Assembly: GCA_015061245.1 (NCBI GenBank)
Contig: SUWY01000003.1
Coordinates: 1-64,000, forward strand
Direction: 5' to 3'
DNA: 64,000 nt
From: Bacteroidales bacterium
GTDB lineage: Bacteria; Bacteroidota; Bacteroidia; Bacteroidales; Marinifilaceae
Part shown: one piece after another, positions 8,744-17,251 of the stretch
Numbering within the stretch: position 1 is the stretch's first letter
Layout of the letters: each line of letters begins with the position of its first letter
Made by a program: the position numbers and the translations under genes
The notes under the pieces: model-generated
The model's database searches: none
Told to the model about the DNA's origin: nothing
What the model saw: only the letters and a program-made list of their open reading frames with translations

Positions 8744-9209
8744 AACTCCTAAGCAAATTTGTACAAATCTTCGCAAATCTTATCACTTCACTTGCTCCTT
8801 AGCTGTAAAGCAATCTAAAGCTTTGAATTCAACTCGTGGATTTGCTTTAATTTGTTGTCTACCAACCCCCAAACCCCCTTCGCCTTATTCGCTTCGCTCA
8901 TTACGGCTAATAAGGGGGCTTAGCAAATTGCTAGCAATTTGTAACTCCTAACTCCTAACTGTTAACTATTCCTAATTCGCAAACACTTCGTGTTTACGCA
9001 AAATCGGCGGCGGTTCGGCATAATCCAAGTAAACTTGGCTTCTGCTCTCACCTTGCACTAGTGTTCGCCATTGCTGCGCAATGACGCAAAATCGGCGGCG
9101 CCTCAGCATAATGCAAACAAGTTTGCCTTCTGCGTTCGGCTTGCACGATTTTTCCTAATTCCTCATTCCTAATTCCTAATTATTCACTCCTCACTCCTCA
9201 CTGTTCACT
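8744..9209. other. Intergenic region with low-complexity and hairpin sequence
   Basis: 466 bp without a convincing gene. It holds a hairpin (CCCCCTT...AAGGGGG with an inner GCC/GGC, 8875-8920), stretches of reiterated CTAACTCC and CCTAATTCC, and the imperfect direct repeat described in the next entry. The low-complexity runs resemble intergenic filler seen in Bacteroidales rather than coding sequence. Confidence 0.6.
8996..9147. repeat. Two-copy imperfect direct repeat with internal hairpins
   Basis: ACGCAAAATCGGCGGCG occurs at 8996-9012 and 9084-9100. Each copy is followed by a related stretch: GCATAAT, a small hairpin (CCAAGTAAACTTGG in copy 1, GCAAACAAGTTTGC in copy 2), CTTCTGC and CTTGCAC. 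The repeat unit is about 62 bp and GC-richer than its surroundings. It looks like a dispersed REP-like intergenic element. Confidence 0.6.
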
Positions 9210-9854
9210 CTAATACGTTACCATCACAATGTACTCCCCATCTGCTGAGATAGTAAAGCTATCACTTGTGCTTTGGTTTAATGTTCCCTGCCACCAGTTT
9301 TTAAAATCGTAGATAGGGTACATTAGCCCTTCCGATTTAAAACCTTTTGCTGAGATATTGAAAATCGAAACCTGTTGTCCCTCCTTGCACTTGAATGTTA
9401 TGCTGTCTCTGCAAGGAATAATCACTCCGTAGTCAGTATATGAACGAACATCAATTCCCTTACGCATATACTCTACAAGTAAAGAGATGTTGCCTATGGT
9501 GTGGTCTTCGCGCTTACCTGTGGCTCCTACAATGGCAATTTTCTTGATTCCTCGCTCATAAAGATATCCAACAGATTTGGTCTGGTCATTTGTCTCCTGA
9601 TCTCCAATTCTGTGAATAATAGCTTGGAATTTAGAGCGATATTCAGGTAGCAAGGAGTCTCCATCTCCGACAATGGCTGTCGGAGTGAAGCCTCGCTTAA
9701 TATACTCGTTTGCACCTCCGTCGCAACATACAATACAAGTGGCCTCGCCCAACAACTTTAAGGGAATATTTGCTGTAGGGTAGTCGCCATTTGCAAGTAT
9801 TACGGCTTCAGGCTTGAAACTATCTAAACTCTCTTTTTTACTCTCCATTGCCAA
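9210..9854 (-). CDS. thiN: Thiamin pyrophosphokinase
   Basis: 214 residues; ATG at 9848 (MESKK) is an alternative start. It converts thiamin and ATP to thiamin diphosphate in the cytosol. Marks are ILANGDYP, VCCDGGANEY, AIVGDGDSL, the HRIGDQETNDQTKS stretch that binds the nucleotide, and VGATGKREDHTIGN, followed by the beta-sandwich thiamin-binding C-terminal domain. It is the last gene of the riboswitch-controlled operon, overlapping the PnuT gene by 17 bp, so uptake and phosphorylation are coupled (metabolic trapping). Confidence 0.93.
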   Translation of the reverse strand: MAMESKKESLDSFKPEAVILANGDYPTANIPLKLLGEATCIVCCDGGANEYIKRGFTPTAIVGDGDSLLPEYRSKFQAIIHRIGDQETNDQTKSVGYLYERGIKKIAIVGATGKREDHTIGNISLLVEYMRKGIDVRSYTDYGVIIPCRDSITFKCKEGQQVSIFNISAKGFKSEGLMYPIYDFKNWWQGTLNQSTSDSFTISADGEYIVMVTY

Positions 9855-10401
9855 TTTGTCGGTTCCACTTTCTATATCCGAAAACAGCGATTATCGCATA
9901 GAGTGCATATAAGACTGAAGTGAAATAGAGCTCTTTATAAATGTATAAACCTGCACTCACCAAGTCAACTACAATCCATGCCAACCACTGTTCTGAATAT
10001 TTTTTTGCCAACATCCACATTCCAATTATGCTGAGCGCTGTAGTAAACGCATCCCATACCGGAACGTTGCTGTCAGTAAATGTTTTCAATATCCAGACAA
10101 TGAGTGCAAAGGTAATAAAAAATATTGCAAGTAGTGGGAGAATTACCTTGATAGGTATACGTGTAATAGGTAGCTCTTTTGTGGCAGTTTTTCCGCCATA
10201 TTTCCACATTAACCAACCATATATTGCCACTACCAAATAGTAAATATTTATACCGAAATCGGCGTATAATCCTGCATCATAGTAGATAAAGATATATATT
10301 GCCGGCATAATGATTCCGGTAATCCACAGATATATGCTTGCCTTATACTCTAACCATAAATAGATTAGTCCGACAACTGTTCCGATAATCTCTAATAGCA
10401 T
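9838..10401 (-). CDS. pnuT: PnuC-family inner-membrane transporter, thiamin type (PnuT)
   Basis: 187 residues with about seven membrane spans. Family marks are WLEYKASIYLWITGI, YYLVVAIYGWLMWKYGG, VWDAFTTALSIIGMWMLAKK and the conserved EQWLAWIVVDLVSAGLYIYK stretch near residues 138-157. PnuC transporters are facilitators that depend on a kinase to trap the vitamin. Here the neighbours are thiamin pyrophosphokinase and a TPP riboswitch, which assigns thiamin, not nicotinamide riboside, as substrate. It lies 12 bp downstream of the TonB receptor gene. Confidence 0.9.
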   Translation of the reverse strand: MLLEIIGTVVGLIYLWLEYKASIYLWITGIIMPAIYIFIYYDAGLYADFGINIYYLVVAIYGWLMWKYGGKTATKELPITRIPIKVILPLLAIFFITFALIVWILKTFTDSNVPVWDAFTTALSIIGMWMLAKKYSEQWLAWIVVDLVSAGLYIYKELYFTSVLYALYAIIAVFGYRKWNRQIGNGE

Positions 10402-10413
10402 CTTTTAAGAGTT

Positions 10414-12651
10414 TTAAAAATTAAATGATATGTGTCCCAAAGCGTTTATTCCGGCTGCAGGGTAGTATGCTGCATAGTTGGAGGTGTATGAAAGTTTGTC
10501 TCCTTCGTAAACAGCGTAGCCTGATGCATATCCGTTAGTCTCATATTTTGTATTAAACAGGTTATATATTGCAACTCCAAATTTAATACTTTTTATCCCT
10601 TTCGGTTTAATTGTGTAGTTGACATTTAGGTTATTTACACAATAGGCATCAAGAGTACAATCTGAGTGCTCACCATTATTCAAATACTGCTTGCTGACAT
10701 ATTGAGTGTGAAGAGCAATGTTTAACCCTTTGTAATTGATATTGAAAGTGTTGTTAAAGATTGTTGTGGGCGAGAATGCAATTGTGCTCTTCTCCTTGTA
10801 TTGCGTGGTTTGCGATAGAGTTCCATCGGTAGTGTAAATCTCCTCCCAATCCTGGTTTACATCGCTAAGATACTCAGTGTAACCCTTTATCTTATTGCTG
10901 CTTAGTGTTGCATTTGCATCCCAATAGAGCCAATTTGTAATTTTTGCACCTGCACTTAACTCCACGCCGGTTCTAAAGCTATTTTCAACATTTTCGCTAA
11001 CCATCTCTCCAATCTCATTCACCTGACCATTCAAAACCAATTGGTCTTTATAGTCCATGTAGTAGAAGTTGGCTCCAAAATTGAAAACTCGGTTTTGGAA
11101 GGTATAGCCTGCCTCATAATCAATCAATCTTTCGGCCTTGGGAGTTTGATTCTGTAGATTGTCGGTATAGTTGTTTCGGGTTGGCTCTTTATGTGCTACT
11201 GCTACCGAAGCATATAGCCTATTTTTGGTGTCTATATCCCAATTGATACCTGCTTTTGGATTAAAGAAGTTGAATTTATCATCGACATTCAGTTCTTGCA
11301 ACTTCCCTTGATCTGTGCGCCAATCCCACTTATCACTCACTCCGTCAATGGTGTAGTGAACATATCGGTACTGCATATCTGCATAAATTGCAACCCCTCT
11401 ACCTACACTCCAGGTTGTTTTTGCATAGATATTCCCATCATATTTATGGCTCTTGTTTTTGTAGTAAAGATGGTCGGGAGCAACTCCGTTATTATCTTTT
11501 ACCCATATAACACGACCTGAGTGTTGGTTTACATATTGGTTATATCCTCCTCCGATAACAGTATTGAATTTATCTCCGCTATTTTCAAAACTGAAAACAA
11601 CTCCTCCAAAATCACTGCTTACAATTTTTCTACGAACGAGGTCGCTCTTATCGCCCTCAATTCCATACTCAATCAAATTTCTCTTGTTTTTGTACTCTTC
11701 GTAATATCCGTGTCCGTCGGTGTAGTGTAAACCAACATTAGCTCGCCAACTTGATGAGATAATCTGTTTTAAAAGTAGTTGATAATGAGTCTGTTTGTAT
11801 TTGTCGATTTGGTTGTCGTAAAAACCTACTATATTACCGTTCTCATCTTTAATTTCGCCATTCGGGTTGTACTTTCTGTTGCTTTCAAGAGTCTCTTTAT
11901 CCAATCCGTCCCAGGCGTGGTAAGTCTTCTCCTGACCTCCGAAGGTGATAAATTTAAGTGTGGTTCTGCTACTCAAATAGGCTCCCTGCAGGAAGTAAGA
12001 TTTAAGATCGGCACTAGCTCTGTCGCGGTAGCCATCGCTCATAATGTTTGATAATCTTCCATCGAAGTACCAGTGGTTTCCAAGCAGACCGGTACCAAGC
12101 TTAATTGTCTCTTTTTGTGTATTATAAGAGCCGTATGATATATTCACTTCGGCAAGTGGTTTAAGTCCGCTAATCTCGGTCTCCATGTCTATAGAGGCTC
12201 CAAATGCTCCCGAACCGTTTGTTGATGTTCCCGCTCCTCGTTGGATTTGAATTCCTTTGAGCGAGGATGCAAAATCGGGCGTATTGACCCAGAATAACGA
12301 GCAGCTCTCGGCATCGTTCATTGGAATTCCGTTCGATGAAATGTTGATTCTGGTTCCATCGGTACCGCGAACGCGAATGGAGGTGTAGCCAATTCCGTTA
12401 CCGGCATCGCTTGTTGTAAGAACCGATGGTGTTGATGAAAGAATGAATGGGATGTCTTGACCGTAGTTACGGTTTTGAATCTCCTCCTTGCTCACGTCGG
12501 TGTGGGCAATCGGTGTAGTATTTGTTGCTCTGGTTGCAATTACCTGCACCTCGTTAACACTAATATTTTTCACTGTGTCTTGTGCACTTTTAGATGCAAA
12601 TACACCATTTGCACTCATCATGAGCGCTGCTAAAACTGCATACCTTTTCAT
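10414..12651 (-). CDS. TonB-dependent outer-membrane receptor, probably for thiamin
   Basis: 745 residues with a signal peptide ending GVFAS, a TonB-box-like segment (SVNEVQVIATR), a plug domain (about 50-165: QDIPFILSSTPSV, IRVRGTDGTRINI, IQRGAGTSTNG) and a 22-strand barrel ending in aromatic F (HISFNF). It lacks the N-terminal carboxypeptidase-like extension of SusC proteins and has no SusD partner, so it belongs to the small-ligand receptor group. It is the first gene behind a TPP riboswitch and precedes pnuT and thiN, so thiamin or a thiamin phosphate is the likely cargo across the outer membrane. Confidence 0.9.
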   Translation of the reverse strand: MKRYAVLAALMMSANGVFASKSAQDTVKNISVNEVQVIATRATNTTPIAHTDVSKEEIQNRNYGQDIPFILSSTPSVLTTSDAGNGIGYTSIRVRGTDGTRINISSNGIPMNDAESCSLFWVNTPDFASSLKGIQIQRGAGTSTNGSGAFGASIDMETEISGLKPLAEVNISYGSYNTQKETIKLGTGLLGNHWYFDGRLSNIMSDGYRDRASADLKSYFLQGAYLSSRTTLKFITFGGQEKTYHAWDGLDKETLESNRKYNPNGEIKDENGNIVGFYDNQIDKYKQTHYQLLLKQIISSSWRANVGLHYTDGHGYYEEYKNKRNLIEYGIEGDKSDLVRRKIVSSDFGGVVFSFENSGDKFNTVIGGGYNQYVNQHSGRVIWVKDNNGVAPDHLYYKNKSHKYDGNIYAKTTWSVGRGVAIYADMQYRYVHYTIDGVSDKWDWRTDQGKLQELNVDDKFNFFNPKAGINWDIDTKNRLYASVAVAHKEPTRNNYTDNLQNQTPKAERLIDYEAGYTFQNRVFNFGANFYYMDYKDQLVLNGQVNEIGEMVSENVENSFRTGVELSAGAKITNWLYWDANATLSSNKIKGYTEYLSDVNQDWEEIYTTDGTLSQTTQYKEKSTIAFSPTTIFNNTFNINYKGLNIALHTQYVSKQYLNNGEHSDCTLDAYCVNNLNVNYTIKPKGIKSIKFGVAIYNLFNTKYETNGYASGYAVYEGDKLSYTSNYAAYYPAAGINALGHISFNF

Positions 12652-12699
12652 TGCAATTTAAATTTATAAATTAGACAGAAAAGGGGGTATTATTTTCTA

Positions 12700-12775
12700 T
12701 TTCCCTACGCCGGCACTACCCGGATCAGGTCAATGGGTATGATCTCAGCCCGTAATATTAGGGCACCCCTTAAAT
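12700..12775 (-). promoter_or_regulatory. TPP riboswitch (THI element)
   Basis: The minus strand reads AGGGGTGCC, GGGCTGAGAT, ATACCC, GACCTGATCCGGGT and TGCCGGCGTAGGGAA in the correct order, which are the conserved parts of the TPP aptamer (P2, the P3 stem GCCC/GGGC, J3/2, P4 and P5). P1 can form between ATTTC upstream and GAAAT after TAGGGAAAT. It ends about 50 nt before the receptor ATG. A downstream ACCCCCTT (12684-12691) can pair with the aptamer's AAGGGGT, which suggests a switch between two folds. Confidence 0.96.
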
Positions 12776-12785
12776 GAAATCAAGG

Positions 12786-12818
12786 GCAAAGTTATTGAAT
12801 TATTTCTTTTGAATCAAA
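12786..12818 (-). promoter_or_regulatory. Promoter of the thiamin operon
   Basis: On the minus strand TAACTTTGC (12786-12794) is an exact TAnnTTTGC -7 box with TTTG (12815-12818) 20 bp upstream, close to the standard 19-bp spacing. It overlaps the 3' end of the DMT transporter gene and starts transcription just before the riboswitch. Confidence 0.75.
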
Positions 12819-13669
12819 TAGACTGAACCCAAAATAATCAAACATCCAAAAACTGAGAGTAGCGAAACACTTTCGCCTAATATGATTATTGCGCTTAATA
12901 TTGAAACCACCGGATTGATATACATGTAGTTGGTAGTAATTACCGGTCCCAACTTTTTAATTGATAAATTCCATGTGGTAAAGCATACCATACTTGCTAC
13001 AACTCCTAAAAAGAGCAAATTTCCCCATACTTCAGGTTGAGAAAAAATCTCCAAAGTTGCATCGAAAGGGTCAACTAAAAAGAATGGAATTAAGCTTAAT
13101 GAACCATAAAGAAATATCTTTCTCGACATAAAAAGAGTAGGGTATTTATCTCCAAGTTTTCTTACAAACATAGAGTAGATACACCAACTTAACGATGCTC
13201 CTATGCATAGCAGATCTCCAATCAAAGAGAAGTGCATACCCTGAGCTCCAGAGTAGATAACAATTGCAACTCCTATAAGTGCGACAAATGAGTACAACCA
13301 CTGTTTTGCTGTAAGTTTTACATCTTTATAAACCATTGACATAATTACAGCCATAAAGATAGGTGTTCCGCTGGTTAGGAATGTAACATCGGCAACCGGG
13401 AGAAATTCAAGAGCTGTATTTTCTGTCCAGAAATAGATGGTTCCTCCTGTAATACCAAGCATGGCAAGTGTCAATTCATCCTTTATGGAGTTGGCAAAGA
13501 GACGCTTTGGACCAAAAATCCATATACAGATATATGCTAAAATAAAGCGGCAAAGACAAATCTCTTCCGGAGATAATCCGCTCTGTATAAGGATTTTGGT
13601 AGATACAAATGTTGTTCCCCAAGTAACGATTGTGGCAACTGCCAATATGTGGTATAAAACTCTGTTCAT
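12800..13669 (-). CDS. DMT-superfamily EamA transporter
   Basis: 289 residues from MNRVLYHILAV; a longer frame starts at 13702 but adds a charged non-membrane stretch. Ten hydrophobic segments form two EamA repeats. The first begins ATIVTWGTTFVSTK, with the typical LCRFILAY and FLTSGTPIFMAVIMS. The second holds CIGASLSWCIYSMFVRK and NPVVSILSAIIILGESVS. Such proteins export metabolites or amino acids; the substrate cannot be read from sequence. The gene is monocistronic and lies upstream of the thiamin operon, but its product need not be related to thiamin. Confidence 0.88.
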   Translation of the reverse strand: MNRVLYHILAVATIVTWGTTFVSTKILIQSGLSPEEICLCRFILAYICIWIFGPKRLFANSIKDELTLAMLGITGGTIYFWTENTALEFLPVADVTFLTSGTPIFMAVIMSMVYKDVKLTAKQWLYSFVALIGVAIVIYSGAQGMHFSLIGDLLCIGASLSWCIYSMFVRKLGDKYPTLFMSRKIFLYGSLSLIPFFLVDPFDATLEIFSQPEVWGNLLFLGVVASMVCFTTWNLSIKKLGPVITTNYMYINPVVSILSAIIILGESVSLLSVFGCLIILGSVYLIQKK

Positions 13670-13765
13670 AAAAATTCTTAATTTCAGAGCACAAATGTAC
13701 AATTTAATGTCATAAATGAGTAACTTGGCGGTGGAATTTACGTTAAGATTTAGAAATTTATTAAT

Positions 13766-14218
13766 ATGAAGATAGGAGATAATGTTTCTGATATAACTCT
13801 AGGAGTAAATCAGAATGGTCAGGAGATGAAGGTGTCTGATTTCAAGGGTAGAAAGATTGTTCTATATTTCTATCCGAAAGATAGTACTCCCGGATGTACT
13901 GCTGAGGCGTGCAGTTTGCGCGATAACTATTCAGAGTTGCGTGAAAAGGGGTACGAGGTGGTAGGTGTAAGTGTTGATAGCGCTAAATCACACCAAAGAT
14001 TCATAGAGAAGAACAGTTTGCCATTTAACTTAATTGCCGATACCGACAAAAAGTTGGTAGAGCAGTTTGGCGTTTGGGCAATGAAGAAGATGTGTGGACG
14101 TGAATATATGGGCACTCTGCGTACAACATTTATTATTGATGAGAGTGGAGTTATAGAGCAAATTTATGACTCAAAAGCAATCAATACCAAGAGTCATGGA
14201 ACGCAGATTCTTGGTTAA
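13766..14218 (+). CDS. bcp: Thioredoxin-dependent peroxiredoxin, Bcp/PrxQ type
   Basis: 150 residues, the usual Bcp length. [19 protein letters not shown] holds the peroxidatic C44 and, five residues later, resolving C49, the pattern of two-cysteine Bcp enzymes. [12 protein letters not shown] and LIADTDKKL follow, and R118 lies in the conserved TLRTTF. It reduces peroxides and organic hydroperoxides in the cytosol using thioredoxin. Its stop overlaps the stop of the convergent truA by 4 bp. Confidence 0.93.
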   Translation: MKIGDNVSDITLGVNQNGQEMKVSDFKGRKIVLYFYPKDSTPGCTAEACSLRDNYSELREKGYEVVGVSVDSAKSHQRFIEKNSLPFNLIADTDKKLVEQFGVWAMKKMCGREYMGTLRTTFIIDESGVIEQIYDSKAINTKSHGTQILG

Positions 14219-14952
14219 AATTCAGGGTACTCTACATTAGCAAGAAACAGGGCATGTCCCGGAACCGATGTTCCTGCTGAGCATCGGTTTTTCTCCTCTA
14301 TTATGGCTCTGAATTGCGCCTCATTAATTTTCCCCTGCCCAACCTCAAGCAGAGTTCCTACAATTGCGCGAACCATATTTCTAAGGAATCTATCTGCCTT
14401 AATTACAAAAATATACTCATTCTCGGTCTCGATCCACTCAGCCTGCATGATTTTACAGTTGTTGGTTTTCACATCGGTGTGCAGTTTTGAGAAACTTGTA
14501 AAATCGGTATACTCAAACAGACACTTTGCACACTTATTCATCTTCTCAATATCGGGAAGAGGATGAATAGCGTATGAGTATCTGCTGTTAAAGGGGCTCT
14601 TGAACTTTGCAACGTGATAGTGGTAGGTTCTTGAAATTGCGCTGAATCTTGCATGAAGATCTATCGGTACGGGATATACCTTATATATAGCAATCTCTTT
14701 GCAAAGGAATCTGTTTAATTTATATTTCAGAAATTCGCAATCAATATCTTGCTCAACATCAAAGTGGGCAATATAGAATGAGGCGTGGACACCTGTATCG
14801 GTTCTTCCGGCTCCAACAACCTCAACATTGGTGCGAAGCAGGGTAGTAAGAGCTTTATTCAGGCTCTCCTGTACCGATGGAGCGTTGGGTTGGATTTGCC
14901 AACCGTTAAAAGCCGAGCCATCGTATGCCAACTCTATAAAATATCTCTGCAT
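14215..14952 (-). CDS. truA: tRNA pseudouridine(38-40) synthase
   Basis: 245 residues. It isomerises uridines 38-40 in the anticodon stem-loop of tRNAs. The N-terminus [17 protein letters not shown] and the catalytic motif [11 protein letters not shown] with nucleophile D52 are diagnostic. Later motifs [13 protein letters not shown] and [25 protein letters not shown] complete the two-domain TruA fold. The gene is convergent with bcp and divergent from yggS. Confidence 0.95.
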   Translation of the reverse strand: MQRYFIELAYDGSAFNGWQIQPNAPSVQESLNKALTTLLRTNVEVVGAGRTDTGVHASFYIAHFDVEQDIDCEFLKYKLNRFLCKEIAIYKVYPVPIDLHARFSAISRTYHYHVAKFKSPFNSRYSYAIHPLPDIEKMNKCAKCLFEYTDFTSFSKLHTDVKTNNCKIMQAEWIETENEYIFVIKADRFLRNMVRAIVGTLLEVGQGKINEAQFRAIIEEKNRCSAGTSVPGHALFLANVEYPEF

Positions 14953-14997
14953 TATCTGAAATATCTAAATTCCGAGCGAAGGTAATAAAAATAATTG

Positions 14998-15006
14998 TAA
15001 TTTTGC
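14998..15006 (+). promoter_or_regulatory. -7 box of the yggS-like gene
   Basis: TAATTTTGC is an exact TAnnTTTGC match ending 7 bp before the ATG at 15014. No TTTG is found at the ideal upstream distance, and the very short leader makes the call moderate. Confidence 0.4.
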
Positions 15007-15013
15007 TTTCGTT

Positions 15014-15682
15014 ATGAGTATAGCGGAAAACATATCAGATATAAGAAAGGATATTCCGGAGGGAGTTACATTGGTTTGTGTCTCTAAATATCATCCAATA
15101 GAGGCGCTTCAAGAGGCATACTCTGTGGGGGAGAGAGTTTTCGGTGAAAGCCGTGCTCAGGAGATGGCAATGAAACACGAGGTTCTTCCCAAAGATATTG
15201 AGTGGCACATGATTGGCCATCTGCAGACCAACAAGGTGAAGTATATTGCTCGATTTGTATCACTGATTCACTCTGTAGATTCGCTTGAACTATTGTCACA
15301 AATTGATAAATCGGCAGAAAAGAACTGTCGTGTAATAGATTGTCTTATTCAGCTCCATGTAGCTGCCGAGGAGTCGAAGTTTGGTTTCTTGCTGGGCGAG
15401 GCCTCGCTCATGTTAAGTAGTAAGGAGTTTCAAGAAATGAAGCACGTGCGCATCCGTGGAGTGATGGGAATGGCAACCCATACCGATGATATGGAGCGTA
15501 TAAAGGCCGATTTTGAGGCAATAAAGCGGGAGTTTGACACCCTGAAAACAACTTTTTTTGAAAAATCTGACTTTTTTGATACAATCTCGATGGGTATGTC
15601 GGGAGATTATCAACTTGCTATAACAGAGGGTAGTACAATGGTAAGGATTGGTACTACAATCTTTGGTGAACGTAAAAAATAG
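15014..15682 (+). CDS. YggS/PROSC-family pyridoxal-phosphate homeostasis protein
   Basis: 222 residues, the usual size. The PLP lysine is in LVCVSKYHPIEAL; GESRAQEM, EWHMIGHLQTNKVKYI, HSVDSLEL, GVMGMATHT and the phosphate-binding SMGMSGDYQLAI...GSTMVRIGTTIFG are all present in order. These cytosolic single-domain alanine-racemase-like barrels bind PLP and buffer its level rather than act as enzymes. The gene stands alone, followed by the tRNA-Glu cluster. Confidence 0.93.
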   Translation: MSIAENISDIRKDIPEGVTLVCVSKYHPIEALQEAYSVGERVFGESRAQEMAMKHEVLPKDIEWHMIGHLQTNKVKYIARFVSLIHSVDSLELLSQIDKSAEKNCRVIDCLIQLHVAAEESKFGFLLGEASLMLSSKEFQEMKHVRIRGVMGMATHTDDMERIKADFEAIKREFDTLKTTFFEKSDFFDTISMGMSGDYQLAITEGSTMVRIGTTIFGERKK

Positions 15683-15713
15683 CACATCGGGATTAAAAAA
15701 ATATCGATAGCTA

Positions 15714-15745
15714 TTTGCAAATTCGAATTAAAGCACTACCTTTGC
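15714..15745 (+). promoter_or_regulatory. Canonical promoter of the tRNA-Glu cluster
   Basis: TTTG (15714-15717), exactly 19 bp, then TACCTTTGC (15737-15745). This is a full match to the Bacteroidota consensus TTTG-N19-TAnnTTTGC, 15 bp before the first tRNA. It is the best promoter in the window. Confidence 0.85.
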
Positions 15746-15760
15746 ATCGCTTTAGGAAAT

Positions 15761-15832
15761 GGCGCTATCGTCTAGGGGCTAGGACGTAAGATTCTCATTC
15801 TTAAAACCAGGGTTCGATTCCCTGTAGCGCTA
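15761..15832 (+). tRNA. tRNA-Glu (anticodon CUC), copy 1
   Basis: 72 nt without encoded CCA. The acceptor GGCGCTA pairs with TAGCGCT (G1-U72 wobble). The D arm is GTC/GAC, the anticodon stem is TAAGA/TCTTA with loop TTCTCAT, so the anticodon is CUC (Glu, codon GAG). The T arm is CAGGG TTCGATT CCCTG. Discriminator is A. Confidence 0.95.
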
Positions 15833-15866
15833 CAAAAAGCCAAAGCAGAAAAGTACATTGTTTAAT

Positions 15867-15938
15867 GGCGCTATCGTCTAGGGGCTAGGACGTAAGATTC
15901 TCATTCTTAAAACCAGGGTTCGATTCCCTGTAGCGCTA
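15867..15938 (+). tRNA. tRNA-Glu (anticodon CUC), copy 2
   Basis: Identical in sequence to copy 1 and exactly 106 bp downstream of it. The 34-nt spacer differs from the next spacer but shares CCAAAGCA, so the unit looks like a tandem duplication. Confidence 0.95.
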
Positions 15939-15972
15939 CAAAACAACCAAAGCACAAACACATTATATGAAT

Positions 15973-16044
15973 GGCGCTATCGTCTAGGGGCTAGGACGTA
16001 AGATTCTCATTCTTAAAACCAGGGTTCGATTCCCTGTAGCGCTA
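15973..16044 (+). tRNA. tRNA-Glu (anticodon CUC), copy 3
   Basis: Identical to copies 1 and 2, again at 106-bp spacing. It is followed within 6 bp by a terminator hairpin and 132 bp later by a tyrosine recombinase gene. Confidence 0.95.
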
Positions 16045-16049
16045 CGAAA

Positions 16050-16077
16050 AACGGTTTCTCATGAAGCCGTTTTTTTT
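16050..16077 (+). terminator. Rho-independent terminator of the tRNA cluster
   Basis: The hairpin AACGGTTTC-TCAT-GAAGCCGTT (one wobble pair) is followed by a run of eight T residues, directly after the third tRNA. Confidence 0.9.
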
Positions 16078-16176
16078 GTTTCCCAATATTTCTTTTTGTT
16101 TTCCCTTTTTTATTTAAAGATTGACATTTATTATATTGATTTTCATGGTTTTTCAAACGTTAATCAATAAAGTAAA

Positions 16177-17079
16177 ATGAAAAAATCTAAATCAAAAGTG
16201 TCAGTTTTTACATATATGTTAAAGCTGATTGAGCAACTAAAAATTGCTGAAAAATATGGTACTGTCGAGACGTACATTGCAACTATGCGTAGTTTAAAAC
16301 AATTTAATCGCGGAGATGATCTCTTATTTACAGAACTTAATAATGAAAGATTATTAATGTACGAAGCCTATTTGCTCAAACGAGGATTGCAAAAAAGCAC
16401 CTCTTCTTTTTATATGAGGGTGTTAAGAGCTGTATATAATCGTGCTGTTGATGATGGAATAGTAGAGCATAAAAATATATTTAAAAGGATTTATGTTGGC
16501 ATTGATAAAACAATAAAACGTTCAGTATCACAAGACTACATAAAGAAAATTAAAAGTCTTGATCTAAAACAAGATTATATGTTGAACTTTTCTAGAGATA
16601 TGTTCATGTTCAGTTTCTACACTCGAGGAATGTCATTTGTAGATATCGCATATTTGAAAAAGAGTGATTTATCGAATGAAATGTTAACCTATAGAAGAAG
16701 AAAAACCGGACAACTTCTTAGTATAAGAGTTGAGGCTTGTATGAAAGAAATTATTGATAGATATTGGAATGAGGATTCTTCATATCTCTTTCCAATAATA
16801 AAAGAGCAAAATAGAGCTCGTATTAACTATAAATCAACGTTACATACCATTAATTTAAAGTTAAAAATCATATCTGATATGGTGAATTCCCCCATCCCAT
16901 TATCAATGTATGTGGCAAGGCATTCGTGGGCCTCAATTGCCAAAAATAAAAATATTCCAATCTCTATAATTAGCGAAAGCATGGGTCACAGCTCAGAGTA
17001 TACAACTCAAATATATTTGGCATCACTAAACTCCTCTGTAATAGACAATGCAAATAAAATTATAATTAGTGATATTTAG
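16177..17079 (+). CDS. Tyrosine recombinase (site-specific integrase/invertase)
   Basis: 300 residues. Residues 1-110 are a SAM-like N-terminal DNA-binding domain with LQKSTSSFYMRVLRAVYNRA, as in Bacteroidota integrases. The catalytic domain has R150 (YTRGMSFVDIA), K176 (RRRKTGQ), R248-H249 (YVARHSWAS), H271 (MGHSS) and nucleophile Y280 (TQIYL). The first His of HxxR is Tyr, as is common in this group. It lacks the long arm-binding extension of conjugative-element integrases. The stop codon is only 18 bp from the left arm of an inverted repeat, so a local DNA-inversion role is the best inference; the tRNA next door would also fit an element integrase, but no attachment-site duplication is seen. 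Confidence 0.92.
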   Translation: MKKSKSKVSVFTYMLKLIEQLKIAEKYGTVETYIATMRSLKQFNRGDDLLFTELNNERLLMYEAYLLKRGLQKSTSSFYMRVLRAVYNRAVDDGIVEHKNIFKRIYVGIDKTIKRSVSQDYIKKIKSLDLKQDYMLNFSRDMFMFSFYTRGMSFVDIAYLKKSDLSNEMLTYRRRKTGQLLSIRVEACMKEIIDRYWNEDSSYLFPIIKEQNRARINYKSTLHTINLKLKIISDMVNSPIPLSMYVARHSWASIAKNKNIPISIISESMGHSSEYTTQIYLASLNSSVIDNANKIIISDI

Positions 17080-17097
17080 TTCGAAAAGGTTCATCTA

Positions 17098-17121
17098 TCT
17101 CTTTTTAAGAGAGAGACAAAT
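17098..17121 (+). repeat. Left inverted-repeat arm (IRL)
   Basis: Core TCTCTTTTTAAGAGA (17098-17112) followed by GAGACAAAT. The core is itself nearly palindromic (TCTCTT/AAGAGA), as is usual for recombinase binding sites. Confidence 0.7.
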
Positions 17122-17251
17122 AAAATAAAGAGCCTGGTAACTAGTTAAATATCATTCAATTTCCATACGCTGTCTTCATATAGCATCTTATAATTTCATT
17201 CTTTTGTTTAAGTTTTTTAAGAAATACAATCTATTTTTATGAGATTTTTTA

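Noticed and set aside
8607..8951. 114-codon plus-strand frame at the Lnb-like gene start and intergenic repeats
   Set aside because: It begins antisense to a conserved gene and runs into low-complexity intergenic sequence; it has no recognisable domain.
15761..17079. Integrated element with its integrase next to a tRNA attachment site
   Set aside because: I looked for a second copy of the tRNA-Glu 3' end (TTCGATTCCCTGTAGCGC) downstream, including around 47.5 kb, and saw none beyond the three complete tRNAs; no transfer or phage genes follow. Local inversion fits better.
17098..17112. Terminator of the recombinase gene
   Set aside because: The TCTCTT/AAGAGA hairpin is short and lacks a T-run, and its inverted partner at 17273 points to a recombination site instead.
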